A stretch of DNA of 64,000 nucleotides, from contig CALVDH010000003.1 of NCBI GenBank assembly GCA_944326235.1, forward strand, positions 1 to 64,000. Reading direction: 5' to 3'. The DNA comes from an uncultured Bacteroidales bacterium. Its GTDB lineage: Bacteria > Bacteroidota > Bacteroidia > Bacteroidales > UBA932. Below are positions 42,160-50,336 of the stretch, in pieces; positions within the stretch are counted from its first letter, which is position 1, and the number at the start of each line of letters is the position of its first letter. The notes under the pieces were generated by a model. That model saw nothing but the letters and a program-made list of their open reading frames with translations. It made no database searches and was not told the origin of the DNA. The position numbers and the translations under genes were made by a program.

Positions 42160-45099
42160 ATGAGGAAAATTCTTATCACGCTGGCCATGACGGCTGTCTC
42201 AGTGGGACTTATCTCCTGTTCGCAGAAAGAAATGAGACTGGTGGACTATGTGGACCCGATGGTGGGTACGGACTTTACCGGCCATACTTTCCCCGGGGCG
42301 ACGGCTCCTTTCGGGATGGTGCAGCTCAGTCCGGACACCAGGATGGATACATGGGAGGGCTGCTCCGGCTACCACTACTCGGACGACACGATTATCGGTT
42401 TCAGCCATACCCATCTGAGCGGTACGGGAGTGCTGGACTACGGGGACGTGCTGCTGATGCCCGTGATGGGGTATGAGGCCGATTCCCTGGACAGGCGGCT
42501 GTACCAGAGCGCATTCTCACATGACAGGGAGGAGGCTGCGGCCGGATACTACTCGGTGCTGCTGGAGCGCTGGAACGTGCTGGCGGAGTTGACAGCAGGA
42601 CCTCGTTCCGGGATGCACCGCTATACCTTCCGCAGTACGGACGCCGGTGCACCGTCCATTGTCATTGACCTCAGGCACAGGGATGTCCTCCTGAGTTCCG
42701 ATATCCGTCAGGAGAGTGACTGCGCCGTCTCCGGATTCCGCCGCTCGAAGTCCTGGTCGGAGGACCAGATGGTGCATTTCTACCTGGAATTTTCCGAACC
42801 GATGGCTGGGTACCGGCCATTTGGAGAGGAGGGTGCCCTCATTGTCTTTGCGCCCGGTACGGAGCAGGTGACTGTCAAGGCCGGTATTTCCTCAGTGTCT
42901 TCGGACAATGCCCGGGAGAACCTCCTGAGCGATGTGCCGGAGGACAGCTTTGACTTCGATGCCCGGAGGGCCGCCACGGAGGAGCTTTGGGAGCAGTATC
43001 TCTCGAAGATCGATGTCCGCGGAGAGGGAAGGGGGGACCGCGAGAGGATGCGGACCTTCTATACTGCATTGTATCACACGGCCATAGCCCCGAATCTCTT
43101 CTCCGATGTCAGCGGGGAATACCGGGGAATGGACCGGAAGGTGCACCGGGCGGAGGGATTTGACCGCTATACCGTATTTTCCCTCTGGGATACGTTCCGG
43201 ACCCTGCATCCGTTGCTGACGCTGATCGAACGGGAGCGGACGGAGGATTTCCTGCGCACGTTCCTGACCATTTACCGTGAAGGAGGAAAGCTGCCCGTAT
43301 GGGAGCTCAGCGGCTGGGAGACCAACTGCATGATCGGGTATAATTCGATGCCGGTGATAGCCGAGGCACTGAGCCAGGGAATAGGCCTGGAGTATGCTCC
43401 GGAACTCCTGGATGCCATGGTGGAATCCTCGTGCAAGGACGAGTTCGGCATACGGTTCTACCGCCAGCGCAATGTGGTGCCTGCGGAAGAGGAACATGAG
43501 TCCGTCTCGAAGACCCTCGAGTATGCCTACGATGACTGGTGCATAGCCCAGGTAGCGGATCTGGTTTTCCGGCAGACGGGAGAGAAGCGCTATGCGGATA
43601 TCCGGGACAGTTATCTGAAACATTCGGCCGGCTATATCAATGTCTGGGACCCGCAGACCGGTCTGATGCGCCCGATGATGAGCGGACGCTGGCTGACTCC
43701 CTTCGAGCCGACGGAGGTCAACAACCACTATACCGAGGCCAATTCCTGGCAATACAGTTTCTTCGCTCCTCATGACGTGAACGGGCATATCGGCCTTATG
43801 GGCGGCGATGAGGCTTTCTGCGCAAAGCTCGACTCGCTCTTTTCGGCTCCGGAGCGCACTACCGGACGTACTCAGGTGGATATCACCGGTCTGATAGGAC
43901 AGTACGCTCACGGCAATGAGCCCAGCCACCAGACAGCCTACCTCTATGCCTATGCCGGGCAGCCGTGGAAGACATACTCTATGGTCCGCCGTATACTGGA
44001 CGAACTCTATACCTCACGGCCCGACGGTCTGTGCGGCAACGACGACTGCGGCCAGATGTCGGCCTGGTACGTGATGAGTGCCATCGGGCTTTATCCGGTC
44101 ACACCCGGCAGCGGAATCTATGTGCTCAGCGCTCCTGTGTTCGGACAGACGGTGCTCTCTCTCGGAGACGGCCGCCAGCTGACTATCAAGGCAATATGCA
44201 AGGACGGCGATATAAACAGCTGCAGATATATTTCTGCCGTGCGGCTCAACGGGCAGGACTATTCCCGCAGCTATATCCGGTACAGCGATATCCGCGACGG
44301 CGGGGAACTGGAACTGACTTTAGTGCCTGAGCCGGATTACAGCTTCGGTACAGCGGTGGAGGACAGACCGGTATCCCGTCTGGACAGGACCGGATTCGTG
44401 CGCAATCCCTGGTTCGAGGCCCCATCCGACATCTTCGACAAGTCGATGGAGGTAGCGGTGAACAGCGGCTCTCCCGACTGCAAGGCATATATCAGGGTCA
44501 ATGACGGCAGTTACAGGGAATATACCGGACCGGTGACATTGGACCGTACTACCCGCCTGAGCATTTATTCGGAAGCTCCGGACGGCAGCCGCAGCCCCGA
44601 GGTATCGGCCGTCTTCCACAGGATGAAGGATGACATGGACATCAAGACTTTCTGCGAATACAATCCCCAGTACAATGCCCGCGGCCCCCGTGGCCTGATA
44701 GACGGTCTCCGGGGCAGTGTCAACTGGAAGACCGGCGGATGGCAAGGCTATCAAGATACGGATTTTACAGCGATAGTCGATCTGCGCGGGGTACGGGAAG
44801 TCAGCACCTTCGGCTCCGGATACTGCCAGGACGCCAGGTCGTGGATCTGGATGCCGAAGTATGTGGAGTACAGCGTTTCCGTGGACGGGGAGAATTTCAC
44901 CCCTGCCGGCAGGGTGGACAACACCGTGGACGCGCAGGACTACACCATCCAGACACGGGACTTCGTGCTGGAGCTGCCTTCTCCGGTCGAGGCCAGGTAC
45001 ATAAAGGTATTTGCCAAGAATTTCGGAACCATCCCCTCGTGGCACCTGGGAGCCGGAGGCGAGGGCTTCATCTTCATCGACGAGATCTGGGTCGAGTAG
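42160..45099 (+). CDS. GH92 alpha-mannosidase-family lipoprotein
   Basis: This 979-residue protein has a lipoprotein signal (VGLISC, C20). The GH92 domain starts at VDYVDPMVGTDFTGHTFPGATAPFGMVQLSPDT and contains ELSGWETNCMIGYNSMPVIA, GNEPSHQTAYLYAYAGQPWKT and GNDDCGQMSAWYVMSAIGLYPV, which carries the likely catalytic base aspartates. A C-terminal part (about 830-979) resembles a discoidin (F5/8C) beta-sandwich. GH92 enzymes remove alpha-mannose from host N-glycans or yeast mannan, with calcium. There is no SusC/SusD pair nearby, so it is not in a full PUL. Confidence 0.94.
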   Translation: MRKILITLAMTAVSVGLISCSQKEMRLVDYVDPMVGTDFTGHTFPGATAPFGMVQLSPDTRMDTWEGCSGYHYSDDTIIGFSHTHLSGTGVLDYGDVLLMPVMGYEADSLDRRLYQSAFSHDREEAAAGYYSVLLERWNVLAELTAGPRSGMHRYTFRSTDAGAPSIVIDLRHRDVLLSSDIRQESDCAVSGFRRSKSWSEDQMVHFYLEFSEPMAGYRPFGEEGALIVFAPGTEQVTVKAGISSVSSDNARENLLSDVPEDSFDFDARRAATEELWEQYLSKIDVRGEGRGDRERMRTFYTALYHTAIAPNLFSDVSGEYRGMDRKVHRAEGFDRYTVFSLWDTFRTLHPLLTLIERERTEDFLRTFLTIYREGGKLPVWELSGWETNCMIGYNSMPVIAEALSQGIGLEYAPELLDAMVESSCKDEFGIRFYRQRNVVPAEEEHESVSKTLEYAYDDWCIAQVADLVFRQTGEKRYADIRDSYLKHSAGYINVWDPQTGLMRPMMSGRWLTPFEPTEVNNHYTEANSWQYSFFAPHDVNGHIGLMGGDEAFCAKLDSLFSAPERTTGRTQVDITGLIGQYAHGNEPSHQTAYLYAYAGQPWKTYSMVRRILDELYTSRPDGLCGNDDCGQMSAWYVMSAIGLYPVTPGSGIYVLSAPVFGQTVLSLGDGRQLTIKAICKDGDINSCRYISAVRLNGQDYSRSYIRYSDIRDGGELELTLVPEPDYSFGTAVEDRPVSRLDRTGFVRNPWFEAPSDIFDKSMEVAVNSGSPDCKAYIRVNDGSYREYTGPVTLDRTTRLSIYSEAPDGSRSPEVSAVFHRMKDDMDIKTFCEYNPQYNARGPRGLIDGLRGSVNWKTGGWQGYQDTDFTAIVDLRGVREVSTFGSGYCQDARSWIWMPKYVEYSVSVDGENFTPAGRVDNTVDAQDYTIQTRDFVLELPSPVEARYIKVFAKNFGTIPSWHLGAGGEGFIFIDEIWVE

Positions 45100-45106
45100 A
45101 AAAAAC

Positions 45107-45138
45107 TGCGGCGGGTCTTCTTTCTGAGGCCCGCCGCA
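45107..45138. terminator. Terminator of the GH92 gene (possibly bidirectional)
   Basis: TGCGGCGGG (45107-45115) pairs with CCCGCCGCA (45130-45138) after the GH92 stop; an A run precedes and ATTTG follows. It could also serve the convergent aldo/keto reductase. Confidence 0.75.
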
Positions 45139-45160
45139 ATTTGCTTCAAGGAGTGCTGTT

Positions 45161-46516
45161 TTACAGAGTCCCTTGTTTTAATTTTTCCACGTAGTCATTG
45201 ATCCGCTGCATCTCCTTGGGAATGTCAATGGCCTGGGGACAATGCTCGTTGCACTGCCCGCAGCCTATGCAGTGGTCGGCCTGACGGAGCTTGGGCACGC
45301 TGCGGTCGTATCCTATGAGGAAGGCGCGGCGGGCCTCACGGTAGTTGCTGTCGCTGCTGCTGGTGGAGAGGTTGCCCTCGTTGACACATTTGTTGTAGTG
45401 CAGCAGTACTCCGGGTATGTCGATGCCGTAGGGGCATGGCATGCAGTACTGGCAGTCGTTGCAGGGGATGGTGGGATACTCGTGCATCTGGCGGGCGGTC
45501 TCCTCGAGGAAGGCCTTGTCCTCTTCGGTCAGGGGCACTAGGGGAGAGTAGGTGCGGATATTGTCCTGCAGATGTTCCATGTAGGTCATGCCGCTGAGGA
45601 CGGTCAGGATCATATCAGGGGTGCCGGCGAAGCGGAAGGCCCATGAGGCTACGCTGCTCTCTGGATCCTGCTCCTTGAGACGGGCGGCGATGCGGTCGGG
45701 GACGTTGGACAGACGGCCGCCGAGCAGGGGCTCCATGATGATGGAGGGGATGCCGCGCTTGCAGAGCTCGCCGTAGAGATACTGGGCGTTGACGTTGCCC
45801 GGGGTGGCGTGGTTCCAGTCGAGGTAGTTGAGCTGGATCTGCACGAAGTCCCAGTGGATGTCGTCATGCATGGCCAGCACCTTGTCGAAGACCTCCTGCT
45901 GGCCGTGGAAGGACCAGCCGAGGTGACGGATACGGCCGGCCTCACGCTCCTTTACGAGGAAGTCCAGCATGCCGTTGTCTATGTATCTCTTGTTGAAATC
46001 CTCCATGTTACGGCCGATAGAGTGCAGCAGGTAGTAGTCGATGTAGTCTGTCTGCAGGTCGATGAAGGACTGGCGGTACATGGCCATGGAGCCCTCGCGG
46101 CTGGGGTCGCCGAAGTTGGAGAGCTTGGTGGCGATGTAGTATGAGTCCCTGGGGTAGCGCTTGAGGGCTATGCCGGTGGCGTCCTCGGAGAAGCCGCGCA
46201 GATATGTCGGGGCGGTGTCAAAATAGTTGATGCCGTGCTCGATGGCGTAGTCTACCAGTGAATTGACCATTTCCTGGTCTATCTCCTGGCCCTCTCCGTC
46301 GGCAGACCTCTTCATCGGCCAGCGCATGCAGCCGTAGCCGAGCAGTGAGATGCGGTCTCCGTTGATGTTGCGGTAGGTCATCTTGCCCTTGGGAACCTCA
46401 ATGGCGGAATCACCGTCCTTGTCAGAAGCGCATCCGGCGGTCAGTATGGCGGCCGCTCCGGCAGCGCCCGTTATCTTCAGGAAGTCTCTCCTGGAAACTT
46501 TATTGCTGTTGTCCAT
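45161..46516 (-). CDS. Tat-exported aldo/keto reductase with C-terminal 4Fe-4S domain
   Basis: This 451-residue protein has a twin-arginine signal (SRRDFLKITG) with a following TAGC lipobox-like site, an aldo/keto reductase barrel (LGYGCMRWPMKR, YFDTAPTYLRGFSE, HSIGR) and, from about 370, cysteine clusters CNDCQYCMPCPYGIDI and CIGCGQCNEHCPQ that bind iron-sulfur clusters. Its family is widespread in anaerobes; the substrate is unknown. The start at 46516 is chosen for the intact Tat signal; upstream in-frame sequence is promoter. Confidence 0.92.
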   Translation of the reverse strand: MDNSNKVSRRDFLKITGAAGAAAILTAGCASDKDGDSAIEVPKGKMTYRNINGDRISLLGYGCMRWPMKRSADGEGQEIDQEMVNSLVDYAIEHGINYFDTAPTYLRGFSEDATGIALKRYPRDSYYIATKLSNFGDPSREGSMAMYRQSFIDLQTDYIDYYLLHSIGRNMEDFNKRYIDNGMLDFLVKEREAGRIRHLGWSFHGQQEVFDKVLAMHDDIHWDFVQIQLNYLDWNHATPGNVNAQYLYGELCKRGIPSIIMEPLLGGRLSNVPDRIAARLKEQDPESSVASWAFRFAGTPDMILTVLSGMTYMEHLQDNIRTYSPLVPLTEEDKAFLEETARQMHEYPTIPCNDCQYCMPCPYGIDIPGVLLHYNKCVNEGNLSTSSSDSNYREARRAFLIGYDRSVPKLRQADHCIGCGQCNEHCPQAIDIPKEMQRINDYVEKLKQGTL

Positions 46517-46534
46517 AATATCAGTATTGTGATG

Positions 46535-46566
46535 CAAATTTACAATTTTAGGGGAAATCTGACAAA
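46535..46566 (-). promoter_or_regulatory. Consensus promoter of the aldo/keto reductase
   Basis: On the minus strand TTTG (46566-46563), 20-base gap, TAAATTTG (46542-46535) match the consensus exactly. It lies outside the inverted repeats, so the reductase should be expressed whatever the state of the neighbouring segment. Confidence 0.85.
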
Positions 46567-46572
46567 GGAATT

Positions 46573-46752
46573 TGTAACGTTTCTGTGCAGGAGACGGCAC
46601 ACCTGGATTTTTGATATGCAAATCTAGCATTTTTTTCATTTTACCTGCAAAATAATTTGACAAACCTGACAAAATACTCTTTTGCTAGTTCGTAAATCCT
46701 TCTTTTTCTGAGCATTGCCGGTATGTGCCGTCTCCTGCACAGAAACGCTACA
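46573..46752. repeat. 29-bp inverted repeats around a 122-bp segment (candidate invertible promoter)
   Basis: Arms 46573-46601 and 46724-46752 match in 28 of 29 positions in inverse orientation (core CGTTTCTGTGCAGGAGACGG). They are too far apart for a terminator. The segment between is AT-rich and holds one consensus promoter pointing to the minus strand. The layout matches known Bacteroides phase-variable promoter segments. Confidence 0.8.
46619..46651 (-). promoter_or_regulatory. Consensus promoter inside the inverted repeats
   Basis: On the minus strand TTTG (46651-46648), 21-base gap, TAGATTTG (46626-46619). As given it faces the reductase, which has its own promoter; after inversion it would face the polysaccharide locus starting at 46796. 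TAGATTTG is also the -7 box of the first two toxin-antitoxin pairs. Confidence 0.75.
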
Positions 46753-46795
46753 TCCTGGATAAATATCGTAGATCCTATGTACTCGCCTGATTCTC

Positions 46796-47665
46796 ATGGT
46801 TTTATTGGAGGATTTAGGAGCCAGGATTACATCCTTTCGTCAAAGTATGTCAGGTAATTCCGATAACATACAAGCGCGTGCATCCTTGATATGCAGGCAG
46901 TTGGTCCAGTCGGAGCCTTCGCGGCTCACCGGACGCGGACTTGAGGCCGCAGCGCGCGGATGCTGCGCCTGGCTGCAGGGCTTCTCGGGAACAGATCCGG
47001 ATCTGGATGCCGCGGCCCGGGAACTGCTCGGAAATATTTGGGACGAAGGCTTCAAAGCCTCCACTCTTGTAGGATTCCCGAATACGGAGTCTCTCCATGC
47101 AGTCCTGGCCCTGTACCGCATAGCCTACGGCCCCACTGTTGCTGCTTCGGACTACTCCCTGGCTGAGCAATGCGATGCGCTTGCATCCTCCCTCCTGGAG
47201 CATGCTGCCGGCAGACATTCCGCCCTTGATGGCCGCGAGGACGATACCATCCTGATCCACGTGGCAGCCAACCTCTATTGCTACGTTGTCCTTGAAGACC
47301 TGGAAGACGATGACATCGTAGAGTCCATGAGGACTATTGCCGGGCGCTGGAAAGAAGACCACAGCGCTTCCGTGGATCTCCTCCTGCAGCGCCTGTGCGC
47401 CCTCGATGCTGCCGATGGCCTCTTCGGAGAGTGGCGGCCCGCCCTGCCTCCTGCCTCTGCCGTTGCCTCCCCGGAAGGTCTTTCCGCCCTCGTCCGCATC
47501 CTGGCCCGCCGCCTGGACGATCCTGCGGCCCTCGCTGAGGCCTGCGCGGCCCTTGAGCGGCAGCTGTCATTGTCTCCGGATATCTCCGCTGTCGCCTCCC
47601 TTCTGGAAGGGCTCAGTGCGCTGCGGATGCTGACGGAGGAAGGGGTGGTGCTTAATTGCGCGTAA
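46796..47665 (+). CDS. Hypothetical protein at the head of the polysaccharide locus
   Basis: I do not recognise this 289-residue protein. It is predicted soluble and almost all helical, with Leu/Ala-rich repeats of about 40-50 residues that could form an alpha-solenoid, and has no signal peptide. Base composition is GC-rich like the core genome. No ribosome site precedes the ATG at 46796; M18 (46847) is an alternative start. It is the first gene downstream of the candidate invertible segment and has no promoter of its own that I can see. It may be a locus-specific regulator, but nothing in the sequence shows this. Confidence 0.6.
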   Translation: MVLLEDLGARITSFRQSMSGNSDNIQARASLICRQLVQSEPSRLTGRGLEAAARGCCAWLQGFSGTDPDLDAAARELLGNIWDEGFKASTLVGFPNTESLHAVLALYRIAYGPTVAASDYSLAEQCDALASSLLEHAAGRHSALDGREDDTILIHVAANLYCYVVLEDLEDDDIVESMRTIAGRWKEDHSASVDLLLQRLCALDAADGLFGEWRPALPPASAVASPEGLSALVRILARRLDDPAALAEACAALERQLSLSPDISAVASLLEGLSALRMLTEEGVVLNCA

Positions 47666-47687
47666 TCAGTTGCTTCCGCGTGGGTAG

Positions 47688-47747
47688 TTAAAGAAGTGGT
47701 GAAAGTGTTTGGAGAATTGCGGGAGATTGATTAGATTTGCGGAAAAC
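47688..47747 (+). promoter_or_regulatory. 60-bp promoter cassette, copy 1 (toxin-antitoxin pair 1)
   Basis: TTTG (47708-47711), 20-base gap, TAGATTTG (47732-47739): a perfect consensus promoter 22 bases before the antitoxin. The whole 60-bp block matches 49672-49731 in 52 of 60 positions, so it is a shared cassette and probably the shared operator. Confidence 0.85.
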
Positions 47748-47761
47748 AAAACACATGCGCT

Positions 47762-48022
47762 ATGAAGAATGAGGAAAATTATAATGTAGGAATGCTGGAA
47801 GATTCCGCTGCTGTTTTGTATGGAGTCAAAAATACATCGTTGCGTGGCAGTGCGGCAAATTACGGGCTTGCATATGAAGAATGGAGCAGACAGGAGTTCT
47901 CCATGCAGGCCGTCATAGATAATGTAAAGGAAGCTATATCGCAGATAGGTGATAAGGAGAAGTGGCTGACCGATGAAGAGGCCGGCCGGAGGTTGAGGAG
48001 GGAGCTGCAGTGGCTGAAATAG
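47762..48022 (+). CDS. Antitoxin of RelE/ParE-type pair 1
   Basis: This 86-residue acidic/basic protein is not recognisable by itself. It is called antitoxin because a RelE/ParE-type toxin gene overlaps its 3' end by 13 bases and a strong promoter precedes it. The C-terminal half (MQAVIDNVKEAISQIG...TDEEAGRRLRREL) is helical and likely wraps the toxin. Confidence 0.7.
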   Translation: MKNEENYNVGMLEDSAAVLYGVKNTSLRGSAANYGLAYEEWSRQEFSMQAVIDNVKEAISQIGDKEKWLTDEEAGRRLRRELQWLK

Positions 48023-48351
48023 TTTGGCATAAGAGAGTATATTCTCAGCGGAAGCGCATACTGCTTCATACTGCAGAAATATTCGGAATATCCGTTGCGC
48101 AGAATCTCAACAGGAAGATTGAGGAAAGCGCGGCAGGTTTAAAAATTAATCCGCGCATAGGTTTCCCGGACCCTGCTTTTATGGATCTGGATGAACATGA
48201 AATAAGGAGTGTCCTGATATTGAAAAGATTTAAGCTCGTTTACATAATAAAAAATGAAGAATCATATAACGAGACAGTCATGATTCTCTCATTATGGGAT
48301 ACGAGACGGAATCCTGACATCTTAAGAAACAATCTGATAAAGGACATCTAG
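48010..48351 (+). CDS. RelE/ParE-type toxin 1
   Basis: This 113-residue protein has the ParE/RelE fold pattern: basic N-terminal helices ([22 protein letters not shown]), a beta-sheet core ([20 protein letters not shown]) and a C-terminal [11 protein letters not shown] motif shared with toxins 2 and 3 of this locus. Such toxins cleave mRNA at the ribosome or poison gyrase; which applies is not clear. Confidence 0.8.
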   Translation: MAEIVWHKRVYSQRKRILLHTAEIFGISVAQNLNRKIEESAAGLKINPRIGFPDPAFMDLDEHEIRSVLILKRFKLVYIIKNEESYNETVMILSLWDTRRNPDILRNNLIKDI

Positions 48352-48364
48352 TCCTTCAAAAATT

Positions 48365-49675
48365 ATGAAATCACACCGCATCGCCGTAGCCGGCACTGGC
48401 TACGTAGGTCTGAGCCTCGCCACTCTGCTGGCCCAGCACAACCATGTCACCGCCGTGGACGTGATCCCGGAGAAGGTGGACCTTATCAACCGCCGCATGT
48501 CCCCGATTCAGGACGAGTACATCGAGAAGTACCTGGCGGAGAAACCCCTGGACCTGACCGCCACCCTGGACGGCCGCAAGGCCTACTCTGACGCCGAGCT
48601 GGTCATCATCGCAGCCCCGACGAACTACGACCCGGTCAGGAACTACTTCGACACCTCTCACGTGGAGGAGGTCATCGACCTGGTGCTGGAGGTCAATCCC
48701 TCCGCCGTGATGGTCATCAAGTCCACCATCCCGGTGGGCTACTGCCGGAGCCTCTACGTGGAATACTGGAGGCAGGGCCTGAGGCGTCTGAACCTGATAT
48801 TCGCACCGGAGTTCCTTCGTGAGAGCAAGGCCCTTTACGACAACCTCTATCCGAGCCGCATCATCGTGGGCATACCCAAGATAATCGAACATCCGGAGTT
48901 CGCGGAGGAGAACGAGGCCATCGGCGCTCTGGCCGACATACCTTTCCTGGAGAAGGCCGCTCATACATTTGCGGAACTGCTTCAGGAGGGCGCGATAAAG
49001 CAGGAGATACCCACGCTGTACATGGGCTTGAAGGAGGCTGAGGCGGTGAAGCTGTTCGCGAACACTTACCTGGCCCTGCGCGTGAGCTACTTCAACGAGC
49101 TGGACACGTACGCCGAGGTGAAGGGCTTGGACTCGTCAGCCATCATCGAGGGCATCGGCCTGGACCCGCGGATCGGTACTCATTACAACAACCCGTCCTT
49201 CGGCTACGGCGGGTACTGCCTCCCCAAGGACACGAAGCAGCTTCTTGCGAACTACGAGAACGTGCCCCAGAACATGATGACAGCGATAGTGGAGAGCAAC
49301 CGCACGAGGAAGGACTTCATCGCGGGTCAGGTGCTGAGGATGGCCGGGGCTCACGAGTACGACGGCGGGTGGGACGCCTCGAAGGAGCACGAGACGGTCA
49401 TCGGCGTGTACAGGCTTACGATGAAGACGGGCAGCGACAACTTCCGCCAGAGCTCGATTCAGGGCGTGATGAAGCGCATCAAGGCGAAGGGCGCGACGAT
49501 CATCATCTACGAGCCGACGCTGGAGGACGGCAGCACGTTCTTCGGGAGCGTGGTGGTCAACGACCTTGAGGAGTTCAAGCGGCGTTCTCAGGCCATCATC
49601 GCGAACCGGTACGACCGGTGTCTGGATGATGTGAGGAACAAGGTGTATACCAGGGATTTGTTCGGTCGGGATTAA
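48365..49675 (+). CDS. ugd: UDP-glucose/GDP-mannose dehydrogenase family, probably UDP-glucose 6-dehydrogenase
   Basis: This 436-residue NAD-dependent enzyme makes a UDP-uronic acid. Motifs: [10 protein letters not shown] (NAD), [32 protein letters not shown], and the catalytic cysteine C285 in GGYCLPKDT. It supplies glucuronate or a derived sugar to the polysaccharide. Its DNA is very GC-rich, unlike the middle of the locus. Its TAA stop is the first part of promoter cassette copy 2. Confidence 0.93.
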   Translation: MKSHRIAVAGTGYVGLSLATLLAQHNHVTAVDVIPEKVDLINRRMSPIQDEYIEKYLAEKPLDLTATLDGRKAYSDAELVIIAAPTNYDPVRNYFDTSHVEEVIDLVLEVNPSAVMVIKSTIPVGYCRSLYVEYWRQGLRRLNLIFAPEFLRESKALYDNLYPSRIIVGIPKIIEHPEFAEENEAIGALADIPFLEKAAHTFAELLQEGAIKQEIPTLYMGLKEAEAVKLFANTYLALRVSYFNELDTYAEVKGLDSSAIIEGIGLDPRIGTHYNNPSFGYGGYCLPKDTKQLLANYENVPQNMMTAIVESNRTRKDFIAGQVLRMAGAHEYDGGWDASKEHETVIGVYRLTMKTGSDNFRQSSIQGVMKRIKAKGATIIIYEPTLEDGSTFFGSVVVNDLEEFKRRSQAIIANRYDRCLDDVRNKVYTRDLFGRD

Positions 49676-49731
49676 AGAAGTGGTGGAAGTGCTTGGAGAA
49701 TTGCGATAGAATGCTTAGATTTGCTGAAAAA
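49672..49731 (+). promoter_or_regulatory. 60-bp promoter cassette, copy 2 (toxin-antitoxin pair 2)
   Basis: TTG (49693-49695, CTTG instead of TTTG), 20-base gap, TAGATTTG (49716-49723). The block starts at the ugd stop and is nearly the same as 47688-47747, though the genes that follow differ. Confidence 0.85.
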
Positions 49732-49739
49732 TCAGAACT

Positions 49740-50006
49740 ATGGGATACAAAATTGAAGAGGACAGTGGCAGGATGCTGAAAGAACCGGATGTGGCAGCAG
49801 TGTATGGTAAAACACGCACTAATCGGGTCCGTTCTGCTCATAGTAAGCAGGTGGTGTCGGAAAGAGAAAATCTTCCCTCTTATACCATGGAAGAAATACG
49901 TGAGAGTATCCGCCGCTCCGAAGCGGATGTAGCAGCGGGGAGAGTAGTCTCCAATGAGAGAGTTTTTGCGGAGTTGGAGATGAAGTACCCGTTTCTATGC
50001 AGGTAA
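49740..50006 (+). CDS. Antitoxin of RelE/ParE-type pair 2
   Basis: This 88-residue protein is not similar to antitoxin 1. The second half (SYTMEEIRESIRRSEADVAAGRVVSNERVFAELEMKYP) has the acidic helix typical of Bacteroidota antitoxins of the DUF2683/RelB-like sort. It overlaps its toxin by 10 bases. Confidence 0.72.
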   Translation: MGYKIEEDSGRMLKEPDVAAVYGKTRTNRVRSAHSKQVVSERENLPSYTMEEIRESIRRSEADVAAGRVVSNERVFAELEMKYPFLCR

Positions 50007-50314
50007 TATGGAGTAAAGAGGCAAACGATCAGCTGGTTCAGATTATTTCCTATGGAACAGAGCATTTTGGCAACAATGCGTCACTGAAACTATACAGGAG
50101 ATTCTGGAACACCACGCAGTTGCTTGCATCTCAGCCTTACATGGGAAAGTCCGAGCCTTTATTGGCAGAAAATCCGAAAGGATACAGGTCATTATATATT
50201 CCACCTCATTATAAAATCATATACTGCGTCGACAGTAGTATCGGAAGTATCTGCATCTCGAATATCTGGGATACACGCCGTGATCCTGACAGGCTTGCGG
50301 CCGTCATAAAGTAA
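49997..50314 (+). CDS. RelE/ParE-type toxin 2
   Basis: This 105-residue protein has the RelE/ParE fold: VIWSKEANDQLVQIISYGTEHFG, then GYRSLYIPPHYKIIYCVD and IWDTRRDPDRL at the end. The final motif matches toxins 1 and 3. It probably acts on translation or gyrase. Confidence 0.83.
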   Translation: MQVIWSKEANDQLVQIISYGTEHFGNNASLKLYRRFWNTTQLLASQPYMGKSEPLLAENPKGYRSLYIPPHYKIIYCVDSSIGSICISNIWDTRRDPDRLAAVIK

Positions 50315-50336
50315 AAGAAGCTAATCTTACTGACCA

